Positions 55,417-64,000 of a stretch of 64,000 nt of DNA are shown one piece after another (the first letter of the stretch is position 1; every line of letters begins with the position of its first letter). This stretch comes from an uncultured Woeseia sp. (GTDB lineage Bacteria > Pseudomonadota > Gammaproteobacteria > Steroidobacterales > Woeseiaceae), in assembly GCA_913031125.1 (NCBI GenBank), contig CAJWFK010000003.1, forward strand, positions 58,924 to 122,923. Direction: 5' to 3'. Under the pieces are notes generated by a model. The model did not search any database. It had not been told where the DNA came from and saw nothing but the letters and a program-made list of their open reading frames with translations. Made by a program: the position numbers and the translations under genes.

Positions 55417-58390
55417 TTTGCAGCTCGTTTTTCTTGTCATAGAAAATTGGATTCGTGATTGTTACTGGAACAAAGCTTTTTTCTCCTGATGAAGCATATA
55501 ACGATTGTCCTATTCTAGAGTGGCCGCCAGCGACTAAAGCTAACGCAATCGGATGTCCAAGACAGCTGCTCATATAACTAGATGAAACATGCCCGCACAT
55601 TGGGATTGGGATTGACGCTGCTGGATCTTCGACTAATTGTGCTCCTTCCAGCAGTACTGTTTTGCCATCGTTGCTGAGCAATCCCACGAGTTGCTTCCGG
55701 TCATCTCGGAGACTGTCTGGTCTCGATAGCGATCGTTTGCCAATAAAGTCCTTATCTTTGGAGAGCATCCAATTCATACGTAAATCCACTGGGGTAACGG
55801 ATCCGTCCGTGTCCTGACCAACGATGATAAAACCTTTTTCAGCACGGAGAACATGCATCGCCTCAGTACCATAGGGGGTGATATCAAACTCTTGCCCTGC
55901 GTCTATTAAAACTTCCCACATACCGGCGGCGTAGTTGCTATCAATATTGATTTCAAAAGCGAGTTCGCCTGAAAAACTGACCCTGAACAATTGCACCGGG
56001 ATACGGTTTAGATGCGCATTACGAATACTCATGAATGGAAACTGATCACTGGTGAGTGGAATATCGCACCCGATTTTTTCGATAAGCTTCATGCTGTTGG
56101 GGCCAGAAACGGCGATGGTTGAATAGTGGTCAGTTACGGAGGTTAAAAAGACATCTAATTCAGGCCATTCTGTTTGCAACCACAATTCAAGCCAACTTAA
56201 CACTGCTGCTGCGCCGCCAGTCGTAGTAGTCAGGTAGAAGTGCTGGTCGTCAATCCGGGCCATCACCCCATCATCCATAACCATGCCGTCTTCACCAAGC
56301 ATAATTCCGTATGCACAGCGGCCAACCGACATGTTGCCAACGTTGTGCGTATATATTCGCTCAAGAAATTTGACTGCATCAGGCCCTTGCACGTCTATCT
56401 TACCGAGCGTGGATGCATCTAGGATACCAACCGATTGGCGAGTTTTCAGGCATTCACGGGCCACCGCAGCATCAAGGCTTTCTCCCCTTTTAGGGAAGTA
56501 CCATGGTCGATGCCATTGACCAACATTTTCAAATTTAGCACCTGCAGACCGATGTAGATCATGCATTGCTGTTTTTCGGACCGGGTCATATAAAGAACCT
56601 ACGCTCTCGCCAGCGCATGCCCCGAAGGAAACAGGGGTATAGGGAGGCCTGAACGTTGTTGTACCAACATCCTCTAACGGCTTGCCAAGGGTTTCCGCTA
56701 GTACCGCCATACCGTTGATGTTGCCGAGTTTCCCCTGATCTGTTCCAAAGCCAAGGGCAGTATAACGTTTGACGTGTTCTACATTACGATAACCCTCCCG
56801 CACAGCAAGGCGGATATCGGATACACAGGTGTCGTTTTGAAAATCGAGAAATTGTTTGGGGCAACGGTCCGGATCGACGGTTGCCGGTACACGCCACAAT
56901 GGTTCTATCGGGGTTGTATGTATTTCTGAAACAGCTGGCAACTGCTCTGAAGCAATAGGCTGGAGACCACAGCGCTTTGCTGCACTCATGCCGGCATCAT
57001 GGCCGTCCTGTAGACAGTCTTCTAATGCCCATTTTCCATTTCCGGCGCCGGCCGATATCGTTTGCTGCGATATTGCACCTGGCACGAAAGAACATAGATT
57101 ATGGTCCCATTGATTTTGGCCACCTGCTTGGGAATGCAGGTGGACAGCTGCGCTCCATCCTCCTGACATTGCAATAAGGTCGCATGGAATTTTGATTGAG
57201 TTCTCAATAATTGCGTCGTTGTCACCATCCCATTTTGCAATATGTGCTTTGGTTATATGATTTTGTCCGCTGACGTTAGTAATGAGGTGTCCATAGAGCA
57301 GAGGTATCCCAGCCTGCTCAACTGCCGCTGCATAGGAGCCACCACCTTTTTTGCGGCTATCTACAACAGCAGCTACTGTGGCCCCAGCGCGCTTAAGATC
57401 AAGTGCGGTCTGGTATGCGGAATCATTGTTCGTAAAAATAATTGCTCTTTCACCGGGGCAGACTGCATAACGATTTATATATGTGGAAACTGCTGAGGCT
57501 TGCATAATGCCGGGACGGTCATTGTTGCAAAAAACCAATGGTCTTTCGAAAGCTCCTTGCGAAAGGATCACTTGCTTCGCCCTAACCCGCCATTCTCTTT
57601 GTCTCACGTGATCGTCAGACTCCTGAACGATCGTCAGAAAGTTATGATCGTGATAGCCAAACACAGTACTGCGATTGAGCAAGGTTACGTTATCAAGTTT
57701 AGATAATGCAGATACCGTTTGGCGGACCCATTCAGACCCTGGTTTGGAATTGACATGCGTCGCAGTGTTTAAAAGGCTGCCACCAAACTCTGTTTGATCA
57801 TCTGCAAGGAGTACTCTAGCACCACTGCTGGCAGCAGTCAGTGCAGCCATTAGCCCTGCCGGCCCACCACCGGCTACCAATACATCACAGTGGGCATTTC
57901 GGTGCTCATACGTTTCAGGGTCGGAATGCTCGGGCGCTTTTCCAAAACCGGCCGATTTACGAATAAATCTCTCGTAATATTTCCAAAATGGTCGCGGGTG
58001 CATGAAGGTTTTGTAATAAAAACCTGCACTAAAGATGCTTGAAAAAACATCCAACATGAATCCAATATCGAAACGTAGGCTAGGCCAGCCCCGAGTTGAT
58101 TTGGCAATCAGCCCGTCGTGCAGTAACACTTGGGTAGCACGGACGTTTGGCTGAGCCATTGCACCTTTATCAACTTGCATAATGGAATTAGGTTCTTCTG
58201 CGCCACTACCTACTATGCCTCGTGGTCTGCGCAACTTGAAACTTCTTCCAACCAGTTTGACGTCATTAGCTAATAATGCAGATGCCAGGGTGTCGCCCTC
58301 ATAGCCCTTGAAAGCTTTGCCATTAAAAAAGAAATTGAGTGGCTTGGAACGGTTGATACGGCCACCGGTTTTCAGACGATTAGGTTGCAT
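55409..58390 (-). CDS. soxA: Sarcosine oxidase alpha subunit
   Basis: A 993-residue subunit of heterotetrameric sarcosine oxidase, which converts sarcosine to glycine and passes the methyl group to tetrahydrofolate. It has an N-terminal Fer2-like part (about 15-95), an FAD/NAD-binding domain with AGGGPAGLMAAL (about residues 173-184), a central pyridine nucleotide-disulphide-type domain and a C-terminal GcvT-like domain (SVTPVDLRMNWMLSKDKDFIGK near 850). Full length. It lies 12 nt after soxD. Product glycine would feed serine synthesis. Confidence 0.95.
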   Translation of the reverse strand: MQPNRLKTGGRINRSKPLNFFFNGKAFKGYEGDTLASALLANDVKLVGRSFKLRRPRGIVGSGAEEPNSIMQVDKGAMAQPNVRATQVLLHDGLIAKSTRGWPSLRFDIGFMLDVFSSIFSAGFYYKTFMHPRPFWKYYERFIRKSAGFGKAPEHSDPETYEHRNAHCDVLVAGGGPAGLMAALTAASSGARVLLADDQTEFGGSLLNTATHVNSKPGSEWVRQTVSALSKLDNVTLLNRSTVFGYHDHNFLTIVQESDDHVRQREWRVRAKQVILSQGAFERPLVFCNNDRPGIMQASAVSTYINRYAVCPGERAIIFTNNDSAYQTALDLKRAGATVAAVVDSRKKGGGSYAAAVEQAGIPLLYGHLITNVSGQNHITKAHIAKWDGDNDAIIENSIKIPCDLIAMSGGWSAAVHLHSQAGGQNQWDHNLCSFVPGAISQQTISAGAGNGKWALEDCLQDGHDAGMSAAKRCGLQPIASEQLPAVSEIHTTPIEPLWRVPATVDPDRCPKQFLDFQNDTCVSDIRLAVREGYRNVEHVKRYTALGFGTDQGKLGNINGMAVLAETLGKPLEDVGTTTFRPPYTPVSFGACAGESVGSLYDPVRKTAMHDLHRSAGAKFENVGQWHRPWYFPKRGESLDAAVARECLKTRQSVGILDASTLGKIDVQGPDAVKFLERIYTHNVGNMSVGRCAYGIMLGEDGMVMDDGVMARIDDQHFYLTTTTGGAAAVLSWLELWLQTEWPELDVFLTSVTDHYSTIAVSGPNSMKLIEKIGCDIPLTSDQFPFMSIRNAHLNRIPVQLFRVSFSGELAFEINIDSNYAAGMWEVLIDAGQEFDITPYGTEAMHVLRAEKGFIIVGQDTDGSVTPVDLRMNWMLSKDKDFIGKRSLSRPDSLRDDRKQLVGLLSNDGKTVLLEGAQLVEDPAASIPIPMCGHVSSSYMSSCLGHPIALALVAGGHSRIGQSLYASSGEKSFVPVTITNPIFYDKKNELQNV

Positions 58391-58402
58391 GACCTGACCT
58401 TG

Positions 58403-58672
58403 TTACCCGCTATCTTCTGACAAAGTAAATATATCGGCGATTTGATAAGTTACCGTATTACGTTCTGCGCCGAACCAGCGGCGGCAGCCTTGGCTATGAT
58501 TCCAGAGTTCCCTGTGCGTGCCGCGTGGATTTTTGCGCATGAACAAATAATCTGCCCATTCTTTGTCGCTGAGTTTGTCTGGTGCCTCAGGACGCTTAAT
58601 GTCGGCTTCACCGCCATAGCTAAATTCAGTTTCTGCTCTTGCGCCACACCATGGACATTTTATTAGTAACAT
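58403..58672 (-). CDS. soxD: Sarcosine oxidase delta subunit
   Basis: An 89-residue zinc-binding subunit. It contains CPWCGARAETEFSYGGEA, then the SDKEWADYLFMRKNPRG motif and HSQGCRRWFGAERNT, so the Cys/His set expected of SoxD is present. It sits between soxB and soxA, 11 nt after soxB, in the usual soxBDAG order. SoxD stabilises the complex by binding zinc. It is short but unambiguous from the motif set and gene order. Confidence 0.94.
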   Translation of the reverse strand: MLLIKCPWCGARAETEFSYGGEADIKRPEAPDKLSDKEWADYLFMRKNPRGTHRELWNHSQGCRRWFGAERNTVTYQIADIFTLSEDSG

Positions 58673-58683
58673 TTGCCTTCACC

Positions 58684-59931
58684 TCAATGTGCAACAGCCG
58701 CTGCACCGTGTTCATCGATTAGTGCACCGGTTTCAAAGCGTTGAAGATTAAAAGGCTTATTTAGTGAATGCGGCTGGTCCTTTGCGATTGTGTGTGCGAA
58801 TACCCAACCAGATCCAGGGGTAGCTTTAAAGCCACCCGTCCCCCAGCCACAATTAAAATAGAGGCCATCGATGGGGGTTTTGCTAATAATTGGACAGGCG
58901 TCTGGAGAGACATCCACTATGCCACCCCAGAGCCGAAGCATTCGCACCCGGCTGAAGATTGGAAATAGCTCAATAATTGCCTGCATTGTGTGCTCAATGA
59001 TTGAAAAACTACCCCGCTGACCATAGCCTGTATAAGCGTCAATGCCGGCACCGATTACCAATTCACCTTTATCTGATTGGCTGATGTAGCCGTGAACGGC
59101 GTTTGACATGATTACAGTGTCTATTATGGGCCTAAGAGGTTCAGAAACGTAAGCTTGCAGGGGGTGACTTTCAATGGGAAGTCGAAGATCGACCATAGAT
59201 GAAAGCACACTCGCGTTGCCCGCTACAACAACCCCGATTTTCTCCGCATGAATTGTTCCCCGACTGGTTTCAACAGCGGTGACATGGCCACCTTCACAAT
59301 TAATTGCAGTGACTTCGCACTGTTCAATGATGTCGACCCCCAGATTGTCAGCTGCCCTGGCGAAACCCCAAGCGACAGCGTCATGCCGAGCAACACCAGC
59401 GCGAGGTTGCAATGACGCGCCGAGTATTGGATAGCGAGCATCTGGGGAGGTATTTATATGGGGAATGGATTCCTTAATTTCTTCGGCAGTCACGACTTTG
59501 GCGTCAATTCCATTTAGCCGATTTGCATGAACACGTCTTTCAATGTCTCGCATATCTTGCAGTGTATGGCCAAGATTGTAGACTCCCCGCTGACTAAACA
59601 TCACGTTATAGTTCAATTCTTGACTTAAGCGTTCCCACAATTGCATCGATTTTTCATAAAGTAGCGATGCCTCAGTCCACAGGTAGTTGGAACGGACGAT
59701 GGTAGTGTTGCGGCCAGTATTGCCACCCCCAATCCAGTTTTTTTCAAGGACAGCAATGTTGCGCATGCCATGCTCTTTCGCTAGGTAATAAGCGGTTGCT
59801 AATCCGTGCCCCCCCCCACCAACAATCAGTGCATCGTAATGTTTTTTTGGATCAGGTGTTCGCCATGCTTCACCCCAGTTTCTATTATGAGTAAAAGCAT
59901 TTTTGACCAAGCTTAAAGCGGAGTATCTCAC
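58684..59931 (-). CDS. soxB: Sarcosine oxidase beta subunit
   Basis: A 415-residue flavoprotein that carries non-covalent FAD and covalent FMN and oxidises sarcosine. The FAD motif is [15 protein letters not shown], followed by [11 protein letters not shown]. The covalent-FMN histidine should be in the RHDAVAW stretch (His183 with this start), in the context [21 protein letters not shown] at 59931 is preferred to the TTG at 59949, because it leaves the family start M-RYSALSL and avoids overlapping the GFA gene. It lies 5 nt after the GFA stop. Confidence 0.94.
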   Translation of the reverse strand: MRYSALSLVKNAFTHNRNWGEAWRTPDPKKHYDALIVGGGGHGLATAYYLAKEHGMRNIAVLEKNWIGGGNTGRNTTIVRSNYLWTEASLLYEKSMQLWERLSQELNYNVMFSQRGVYNLGHTLQDMRDIERRVHANRLNGIDAKVVTAEEIKESIPHINTSPDARYPILGASLQPRAGVARHDAVAWGFARAADNLGVDIIEQCEVTAINCEGGHVTAVETSRGTIHAEKIGVVVAGNASVLSSMVDLRLPIESHPLQAYVSEPLRPIIDTVIMSNAVHGYISQSDKGELVIGAGIDAYTGYGQRGSFSIIEHTMQAIIELFPIFSRVRMLRLWGGIVDVSPDACPIISKTPIDGLYFNCGWGTGGFKATPGSGWVFAHTIAKDQPHSLNKPFNLQRFETGALIDEHGAAAVAH

Positions 59932-59936
59932 GGCTA

Positions 59937-60356
59937 TTAGTCTTCCCAAAGATCGTCATGGTCATGTGAGAACTGGGGCAGTCCATCCGTTATCTCATAG
60001 TAATCTGACGCGTCAGCAACATAGATATGTAGGCGACTTGTTAGGCCGGTTGGGGCATCTAGAGTGCCTGTCGCAATGGCCATATATTTACCATGAGTTG
60101 GCCTGTAGAAAAGACTTGATCCACAGACCTTACAAAACCCACGGTCCGCAATGTCTGAGGATTGATACCAAGCGAGCCCAGTGTCCGCCGTATATTTGAA
60201 GTGTTCGAAATCAATAGCCGTTGCCGCCATGAAGTGACCATGCATTTTGCGGCACTGACTACAGTGGCAATAAACAACTCTTCGCATGGTGCCGTTAACA
60301 GTGTATTGGACGGCGCCACATAAACAGCTCCCTGTGATTTCATTCGTTTGCCCCAT
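59937..60356 (-). CDS. GFA family protein (glutathione-dependent formaldehyde-activating type)
   Basis: A 139-residue zinc-binding protein with the GFA cysteine set: CLCGAV (Cys11, Cys13), CHCSQC (Cys30, Cys32, Cys35) and FCKVCGS (Cys75, Cys78). The family was named for S-hydroxymethylglutathione formation, though most members are uncharacterised. It is embedded in the methylamine operon, overlapping the upstream DMGDH-like gene by 17 nt and ending 5 nt before soxB, so it is made with the demethylases. Capture of formaldehyde released by uncoupled demethylation is a natural hypothesis. Confidence 0.88.
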   Translation of the reverse strand: MGQTNEITGSCLCGAVQYTVNGTMRRVVYCHCSQCRKMHGHFMAATAIDFEHFKYTADTGLAWYQSSDIADRGFCKVCGSSLFYRPTHGKYMAIATGTLDAPTGLTSRLHIYVADASDYYEITDGLPQFSHDHDDLWED

Positions 60357-62811
60357 TAATGTCTCCTAGTCTCTCGTTCTTTGGGTCAAAAGGACTTTCC
60401 GTCAAGATTGTGGCTTTGTAAAGTTTTCCCAAGATTTCAATATCAAGTTTATTGCCTGGTGTGGCTATTTCAGGCTTTACCATACCCATCGCAAGCGATT
60501 TGTTTACACGAAACCCAAATCCTCCGCTTGTTGCGCGTCCAACCACTTCCCCATCTTTAAGTAGTGCATTATTGCCTAGTGCGTCTGCGTCATCGACGTT
60601 ATGAACTTCGAGAGTTATAAGGAGGTTTGGCAAGCCTGACTCTTTGGATGCTATCAAGGCATCCCGCCCTAGGAACTCACCTTTATTCGGTTTAACAAAA
60701 CGATCCATAGCGGATTCGTACGCTGAGTACTCAATTGATAACTCTGTGCCAACCATGCGATACGATTTTTCCAGTCGCATGGAGTCCATAGCGCGAATCC
60801 CAAAAGGCTTTAAATCAAGGTCTGCGCCTGCCGAAATGAGTGCATCAAAAATTTGGTTCTGGTACTCGATTGGATGGTGTAATTCCCACCCTAGCTCTCC
60901 GACGTAATTAACGCGCATGGCGGTTACTTCCGATTTGCCTACAATAATATCTTGTGCGGTTAGCCAGGGAAATACCGCATTGGATAGGTCTGCTGGAGTA
61001 ACTCTCTCGAGCACCTGACGGGATTTAGGTCCGGCGATGACTAAAACGCCATAGGTCTCCGTTAACTGGGTGAACTGGACCGAGTTGTCCTTCGGCATAT
61101 GTTTCTGCAAATAGTCATGGTCCAATCGTTGCAGTGCCCCGGCGGAGACCAAATAAAATGAGTCCTCGGACTCGCGCAGAATCGTAAATTCAGAGTGGAT
61201 GCCGCCATTGTTGTTAAGTGCGTGCGACAATGTCACACGGCCGATTTTCTTCGGTAAAGTGTTAGCAACAAACCCATCGAGAAATTGCTCAGCTCCGGGC
61301 CCTGATATTCGGCATTTTGCAAACGCCGTCATGTCAAGGAGGCCGGCATTCGCTGTGGTGTTAGCCACTTCTTTACGGATTGCTTCGAACCATTTAGAAC
61401 GTCGAAATGACCAATCGTCTTCTTGGGCCATGCCATCAGTAGCAAAGAAGTTAGGGCGCTCCCAGCCAAACTTCTGACCGAATACTGCTCCCAGGTCTTT
61501 CATCCGTTCATAGCAGGGGGCTGTCCGCAATGGGCGGCATGCCGGCCGCTCCTCATCAGGGTAGTGGATGATGAATACATGTGAGTATGCTTCTTCGTTT
61601 TTCTCTAGGAGATATTTCTTAGTGGCATAGTCACCAAATCGGCGTGGTTCTACCCCTAGCATGTCAATTGTAGGATCGCCTTCGATAATCCACTCCGCTA
61701 GTTGCCATCCGGCACCGCCGGCAGCGGTAATACCAAAGCTATGTCCCTCACTTAACCAGAAGTTGTCAAGGTCCCAAGCGGGGCCAATAATGGGATTTCC
61801 ATCGGGCGTGTAAGCAATTGCCCCGTTATAGACTTGTTTGATCCCAACATCAGCGAATGCCGGGACGCGGCTCATAGCAGCTTCAATATGTGGTGCTAGT
61901 CGCTCTATGTCTTCCTGGAAGAGTTCGTATTCGGCTCGCGGATCCGGACCATCAACGTAACAGGCAGGTGCTCCTTGTTCGTATGGGCCGAGGATGAACC
62001 CGCCATTTTCTTCTCGTAAATACCAAGAACCATCTGATTCTCGTAGCACGCCCATTTCAGGGGCACCACTTTCCCGGCGTTTTATCAGTTCGGGATGAGG
62101 TTCTGTCACGATGTACTGATGTTCAACGGGAATCACAGGGATATCGAGACCGACCATGGCGCCTGTCTGGCGGGCATAATTACCTGTGCATGAGACGATG
62201 TGCTCAGCAGTGATATCGCCGTTAGGCGTGTGAACGAGCCAGGCACCTGAGACATGTTGTTCAATGTTTAGTACGGGCGTATTCCGATAAATAGTCGCGC
62301 CGTGAGTTCGGGCACCTTTTGCAAGTGCTTGGGTAAGATCTGCTGGTTGGATATATCCATCATCCGGATGGAAAATGCCGCCTACTAGTCCGTCAATATT
62401 GCACATTGGCCAAAGTTTAAGTATTTCGTCTGGCGTTAAAAAGCGGACTTCGATGCCGATGGTCTTAGCTGTTGCCGCATATTGGTAGTATTCATCCATT
62501 CGGTCGTCATTCATAGCAAGACGCAGGTTGCCGACTTGCGCGAATCCTACTGGTTGGCCGGTTTCCTTTTCGAGCTGCTTATATAGGTCAACGGAATATT
62601 TGTGTACTTGGCCGACGCTGTAACTCATATTGAATAGTGGTAGTAGGCCGGCAGCATGCCAGGTTGAACCGGACGTGAGCTCGCTTTTTTCCAGAAGGAC
62701 GACATCCTTCCCCCACCCCTTTTTAGCGAGGTGGTAGAGAGCGCTCACGCCTACGACGCCACCACCAATGACGACTACCCTTGCATGTGATGCTATCTCA
62801 TTATTAGGCAT
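60340..62811 (-). CDS. Dimethylglycine dehydrogenase-like FAD/folate protein
   Basis: An 823-residue protein of the DMGDH/sarcosine dehydrogenase type. The N-terminal FAD domain begins VVVIGGGVVGVSALYHLAKKGW, followed by GSTWHAAGL with His52 at the known covalent-FAD position. The FAO_M-type spacer and a C-terminal GcvT domain (about 440-820, AGPKSRQVLERVTPADLS, MRVNYVGELGWELHHPIEY) come next. Function: oxidative demethylation of a tertiary amine such as dimethylglycine, with transfer of the one-carbon unit to tetrahydrofolate. The exact substrate is not fixed by sequence. 30 nt separate it from the HD gene upstream. Confidence 0.92.
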   Translation of the reverse strand: MPNNEIASHARVVVIGGGVVGVSALYHLAKKGWGKDVVLLEKSELTSGSTWHAAGLLPLFNMSYSVGQVHKYSVDLYKQLEKETGQPVGFAQVGNLRLAMNDDRMDEYYQYAATAKTIGIEVRFLTPDEILKLWPMCNIDGLVGGIFHPDDGYIQPADLTQALAKGARTHGATIYRNTPVLNIEQHVSGAWLVHTPNGDITAEHIVSCTGNYARQTGAMVGLDIPVIPVEHQYIVTEPHPELIKRRESGAPEMGVLRESDGSWYLREENGGFILGPYEQGAPACYVDGPDPRAEYELFQEDIERLAPHIEAAMSRVPAFADVGIKQVYNGAIAYTPDGNPIIGPAWDLDNFWLSEGHSFGITAAGGAGWQLAEWIIEGDPTIDMLGVEPRRFGDYATKKYLLEKNEEAYSHVFIIHYPDEERPACRPLRTAPCYERMKDLGAVFGQKFGWERPNFFATDGMAQEDDWSFRRSKWFEAIRKEVANTTANAGLLDMTAFAKCRISGPGAEQFLDGFVANTLPKKIGRVTLSHALNNNGGIHSEFTILRESEDSFYLVSAGALQRLDHDYLQKHMPKDNSVQFTQLTETYGVLVIAGPKSRQVLERVTPADLSNAVFPWLTAQDIIVGKSEVTAMRVNYVGELGWELHHPIEYQNQIFDALISAGADLDLKPFGIRAMDSMRLEKSYRMVGTELSIEYSAYESAMDRFVKPNKGEFLGRDALIASKESGLPNLLITLEVHNVDDADALGNNALLKDGEVVGRATSGGFGFRVNKSLAMGMVKPEIATPGNKLDIEILGKLYKATILTESPFDPKNERLGDINGANE

Positions 62812-62841
62812 TAATTTAGTTCTTCTTTGCGGTTAGGGCGC

Positions 62842-63396
62842 TTAGAAAAAAGGTGCAGGGTCCCTAGAAAAAAGTTCACGAACCAGAGGTTCAAAGTGTT
62901 CTAGGGGTAGAGTATTGTAATCCGGATCAAATGATGTTTGGTCCCATCTTGCACAGAATTCTACGCAGGCCTCGTAGTATTCATGATCACAATATTTTTC
63001 GCGCGCGTTACGGTCGCCTCCTATAAATTGGAACCAGTAGTAACCTTGAAAAATCCCATGGTGTTTTATGATCCAGTGATTTCTCTTACTGACATAGGGT
63101 GCGAGCAATGCAGCTGCTACTTCTGAATGGTTCGCCGGTGCAATAATGTCGCCTATGTCATGTAACAGTGCGCACGCAATTGTTTCATTATCTGCGCCGT
63201 CCCGCTCGGCACGAGTCGCTGCTTGTAAACTATGGCCTAAACGGGTGATGTGATAAGGAGACGGTTCATCCATTTCTTTTAACCATCCGAGTGTACGCTC
63301 AGCAATCCCGTTTTCAGGTGCTTCTTCGGCAAAAAGCAGATCGTAGTCGGCCTGCGTGCCGTATTCCATCGCCTTAAAACTTACCTTCTTCATCAT
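62842..63396 (-). CDS. HD-domain protein resembling PhnZ/TmpB-type diiron oxygenases
   Basis: A 184-residue HD-domain protein. Candidate metal ligands are His55, His79, Asp80, His90, His112 or His113, and Asp152. This pattern and much of its spacing (24 residues from the first His to the HD pair) match the six-ligand site I recall for the mixed-valent diiron oxygenases PhnZ and TmpB, which cleave C-H or C-P bonds. It lies between the MttB-family and DMGDH-like genes (21 and 30 nt gaps). A role as an oxygenase acting on a methylated amine or phosphonate intermediate is inferred, not shown; plain HD phosphohydrolase is the alternative. Confidence 0.8.
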   Translation of the reverse strand: MMKKVSFKAMEYGTQADYDLLFAEEAPENGIAERTLGWLKEMDEPSPYHITRLGHSLQAATRAERDGADNETIACALLHDIGDIIAPANHSEVAAALLAPYVSKRNHWIIKHHGIFQGYYWFQFIGGDRNAREKYCDHEYYEACVEFCARWDQTSFDPDYNTLPLEHFEPLVRELFSRDPAPFF

Positions 63397-63417
63397 TTTT
63401 GTCCCAAATAAAGTAGC

Positions 63418-64000
63418 TCAATATTCTTGGTCGGGGGATTCTGCTTTTCGGCGCGCTATGTAGTCAACGAGTGATTCTTCAATGGCGGGGTCGAGAGCCG
63501 GCTTCTCATAATCGTTTAACATAGCTTTCCAGATTCCGTTCGCTCGTTGGGCAGCATCCATGGATCCCTCTTGCTCCCATTGTTCGAAACTGTTGTTATC
63601 GGCGATATTGGAGCGATAAAACGCCTTCTCAAAGTTCGCCTGAGTATGTGTTGCACCCAAGAAGTGTGATCCAGGGCCGACCTCTCGCAAGGCACTCATT
63701 GCTTGACCTTCTTCTGATATATCGACCCCTTTGAGATAGGTCGCAATCATGCCTGCTTGGTCGGCGTCCATGATAAATTTTTCGTACCCCATAACTAGTC
63801 CACCCTCAAGCCAGCCGGCAGTGTGTAACATGAAATTGACTCCGGCAAGCGCAGAGGCTTGCAATGTGTTAGCAGACTCATAAGCTGCCTGGGCATCAGG
63901 AATTTTCGATGCGCATAGTCCTCCTCCACTTCGGAAGGGAAGGCCGAGGCGTCTTGCAAGGGCAGCGGCTCCATTCAAAATAAGGCTGGGTTCTGGCGTG
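63418..64000 (-). CDS. Trimethylamine methyltransferase (MttB) family protein, partial
   Basis: The C-terminal part (about 194 residues) of a methyltransferase in the MttB superfamily; the N-terminus is beyond the right edge, and the frame stays open to the last base. Family stretches: ARRLGLPFRSGGGLCASKIPDAQAAYESA, NFMLHTAGWLEGGLVMGYEKF and GPGSHFLGATHTQANF. Pyrrolysine in MttB lies about 160 residues from the C-terminus, so the visible part should cover that position; no in-frame amber codon occurs, so this is a non-pyrrolysine member. Such members demethylate quaternary amines onto a corrinoid protein. It heads the visible operon. Confidence 0.9.
   Translation of the reverse strand, partial: TPEPSLILNGAAALARRLGLPFRSGGGLCASKIPDAQAAYESANTLQASALAGVNFMLHTAGWLEGGLVMGYEKFIMDADQAGMIATYLKGVDISEEGQAMSALREVGPGSHFLGATHTQANFEKAFYRSNIADNNSFEQWEQEGSMDAAQRANGIWKAMLNDYEKPALDPAIEESLVDYIARRKAESPDQEY

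Noticed and set aside
1..64000. CRISPR arrays, tRNA and rRNA genes, insertion sequences
   Set aside because: No spaced direct repeats, no cloverleaf or rRNA-like stretches and no transposase or terminal repeats were recognised while reading both strands. A dedicated tRNA search was not possible here.

Overview
The window looks like chromosome from a free-living, probably marine, aerobic gammaproteobacterium. This rests on the DUF484-xerC-hslVU block, the algZ-algR-hemC-hemD-hemX-hemY order, ubiK, a monohaem cytochrome c, a FecA-like receptor with a Fur-box promoter, and many Na+-coupled or osmolyte transporters (SSS, NSS, BCCT). I recognise no rRNA, tRNA, CRISPR array, insertion sequence or prophage. 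Several genes start with GTG or TTG, and many start choices here rest on Shine-Dalgarno spacing or on signal peptides.

Layout. (1) 1-10.2 kb is a housekeeping block, mostly on the minus strand: hslU (cut by the left edge), hslV, xerC and DUF484; then an SDR-like gene, hemY, hemX, hemD, hemC and the AlgR/AlgZ-type LytTR two-component pair; then ubiK (plus) and a cytochrome c gene meeting tail to tail. (2) 10.4-18 kb is accessory catabolism: a lipoprotein amidohydrolase overlapping a RidA gene, a PLP aminotransferase, a flavin amine oxidase with a YceI gene, a second YceI gene read divergently, and an FAH-family hydrolase. (3) 18.1-24.3 kb is an iron cluster behind a Fur-box promoter: DUF4856 lipoprotein, imelysin-like lipoprotein, FecA-like TonB receptor, then an overlapping fatty-acid-hydroxylase-family membrane enzyme. 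(4) 24.4-29.3 kb has a sulfatase with an odd active-site motif, a secreted protein with one haem motif, and an unrecognised membrane coiled-coil protein. (5) 29.7-39.2 kb has an SSS symporter abutting a peptidoglycan amidase, a small gene behind a second Fur-like box, an NSS transporter, a two-domain M16 peptidase, a TauE/SafE permease and an NCS1 permease. (6) 39.3-43.1 kb is a hydantoinase/oxoprolinase A-B pair. (7) 43.2-49.9 kb is a minus-strand run of four exported proteins: DUF1592-type cytochrome, DUF1552, ankyrin-repeat protein and a Tat-signal HisC-like aminotransferase. (8) 50-54.7 kb holds a BCCT transporter with an MDR reductase, an SDR and a serine hydrolase. (9) 54.8-64 kb is a methylated-amine operon, in transcription order: MttB-family methyltransferase (cut by the right edge), HD-domain protein, dimethylglycine-dehydrogenase-like flavoprotein, GFA-family protein, soxB, soxD, soxA, soxG.

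How the parts may work together. The right-hand operon reads as stepwise demethylation of a quaternary amine (glycine betaine type) to dimethylglycine, sarcosine and glycine. The methyl groups would go to a corrinoid or folate carrier, and a GFA protein may handle stray formaldehyde. No Rieske betaine monooxygenase pair is visible. The HD-domain protein appears to keep all ligand positions of the PhnZ/TmpB-type diiron oxygenases and is the least explained member. The other candidate for an undescribed system is the four-gene secreted redox/ankyrin/aminotransferase operon at 43.2-49.9 kb.
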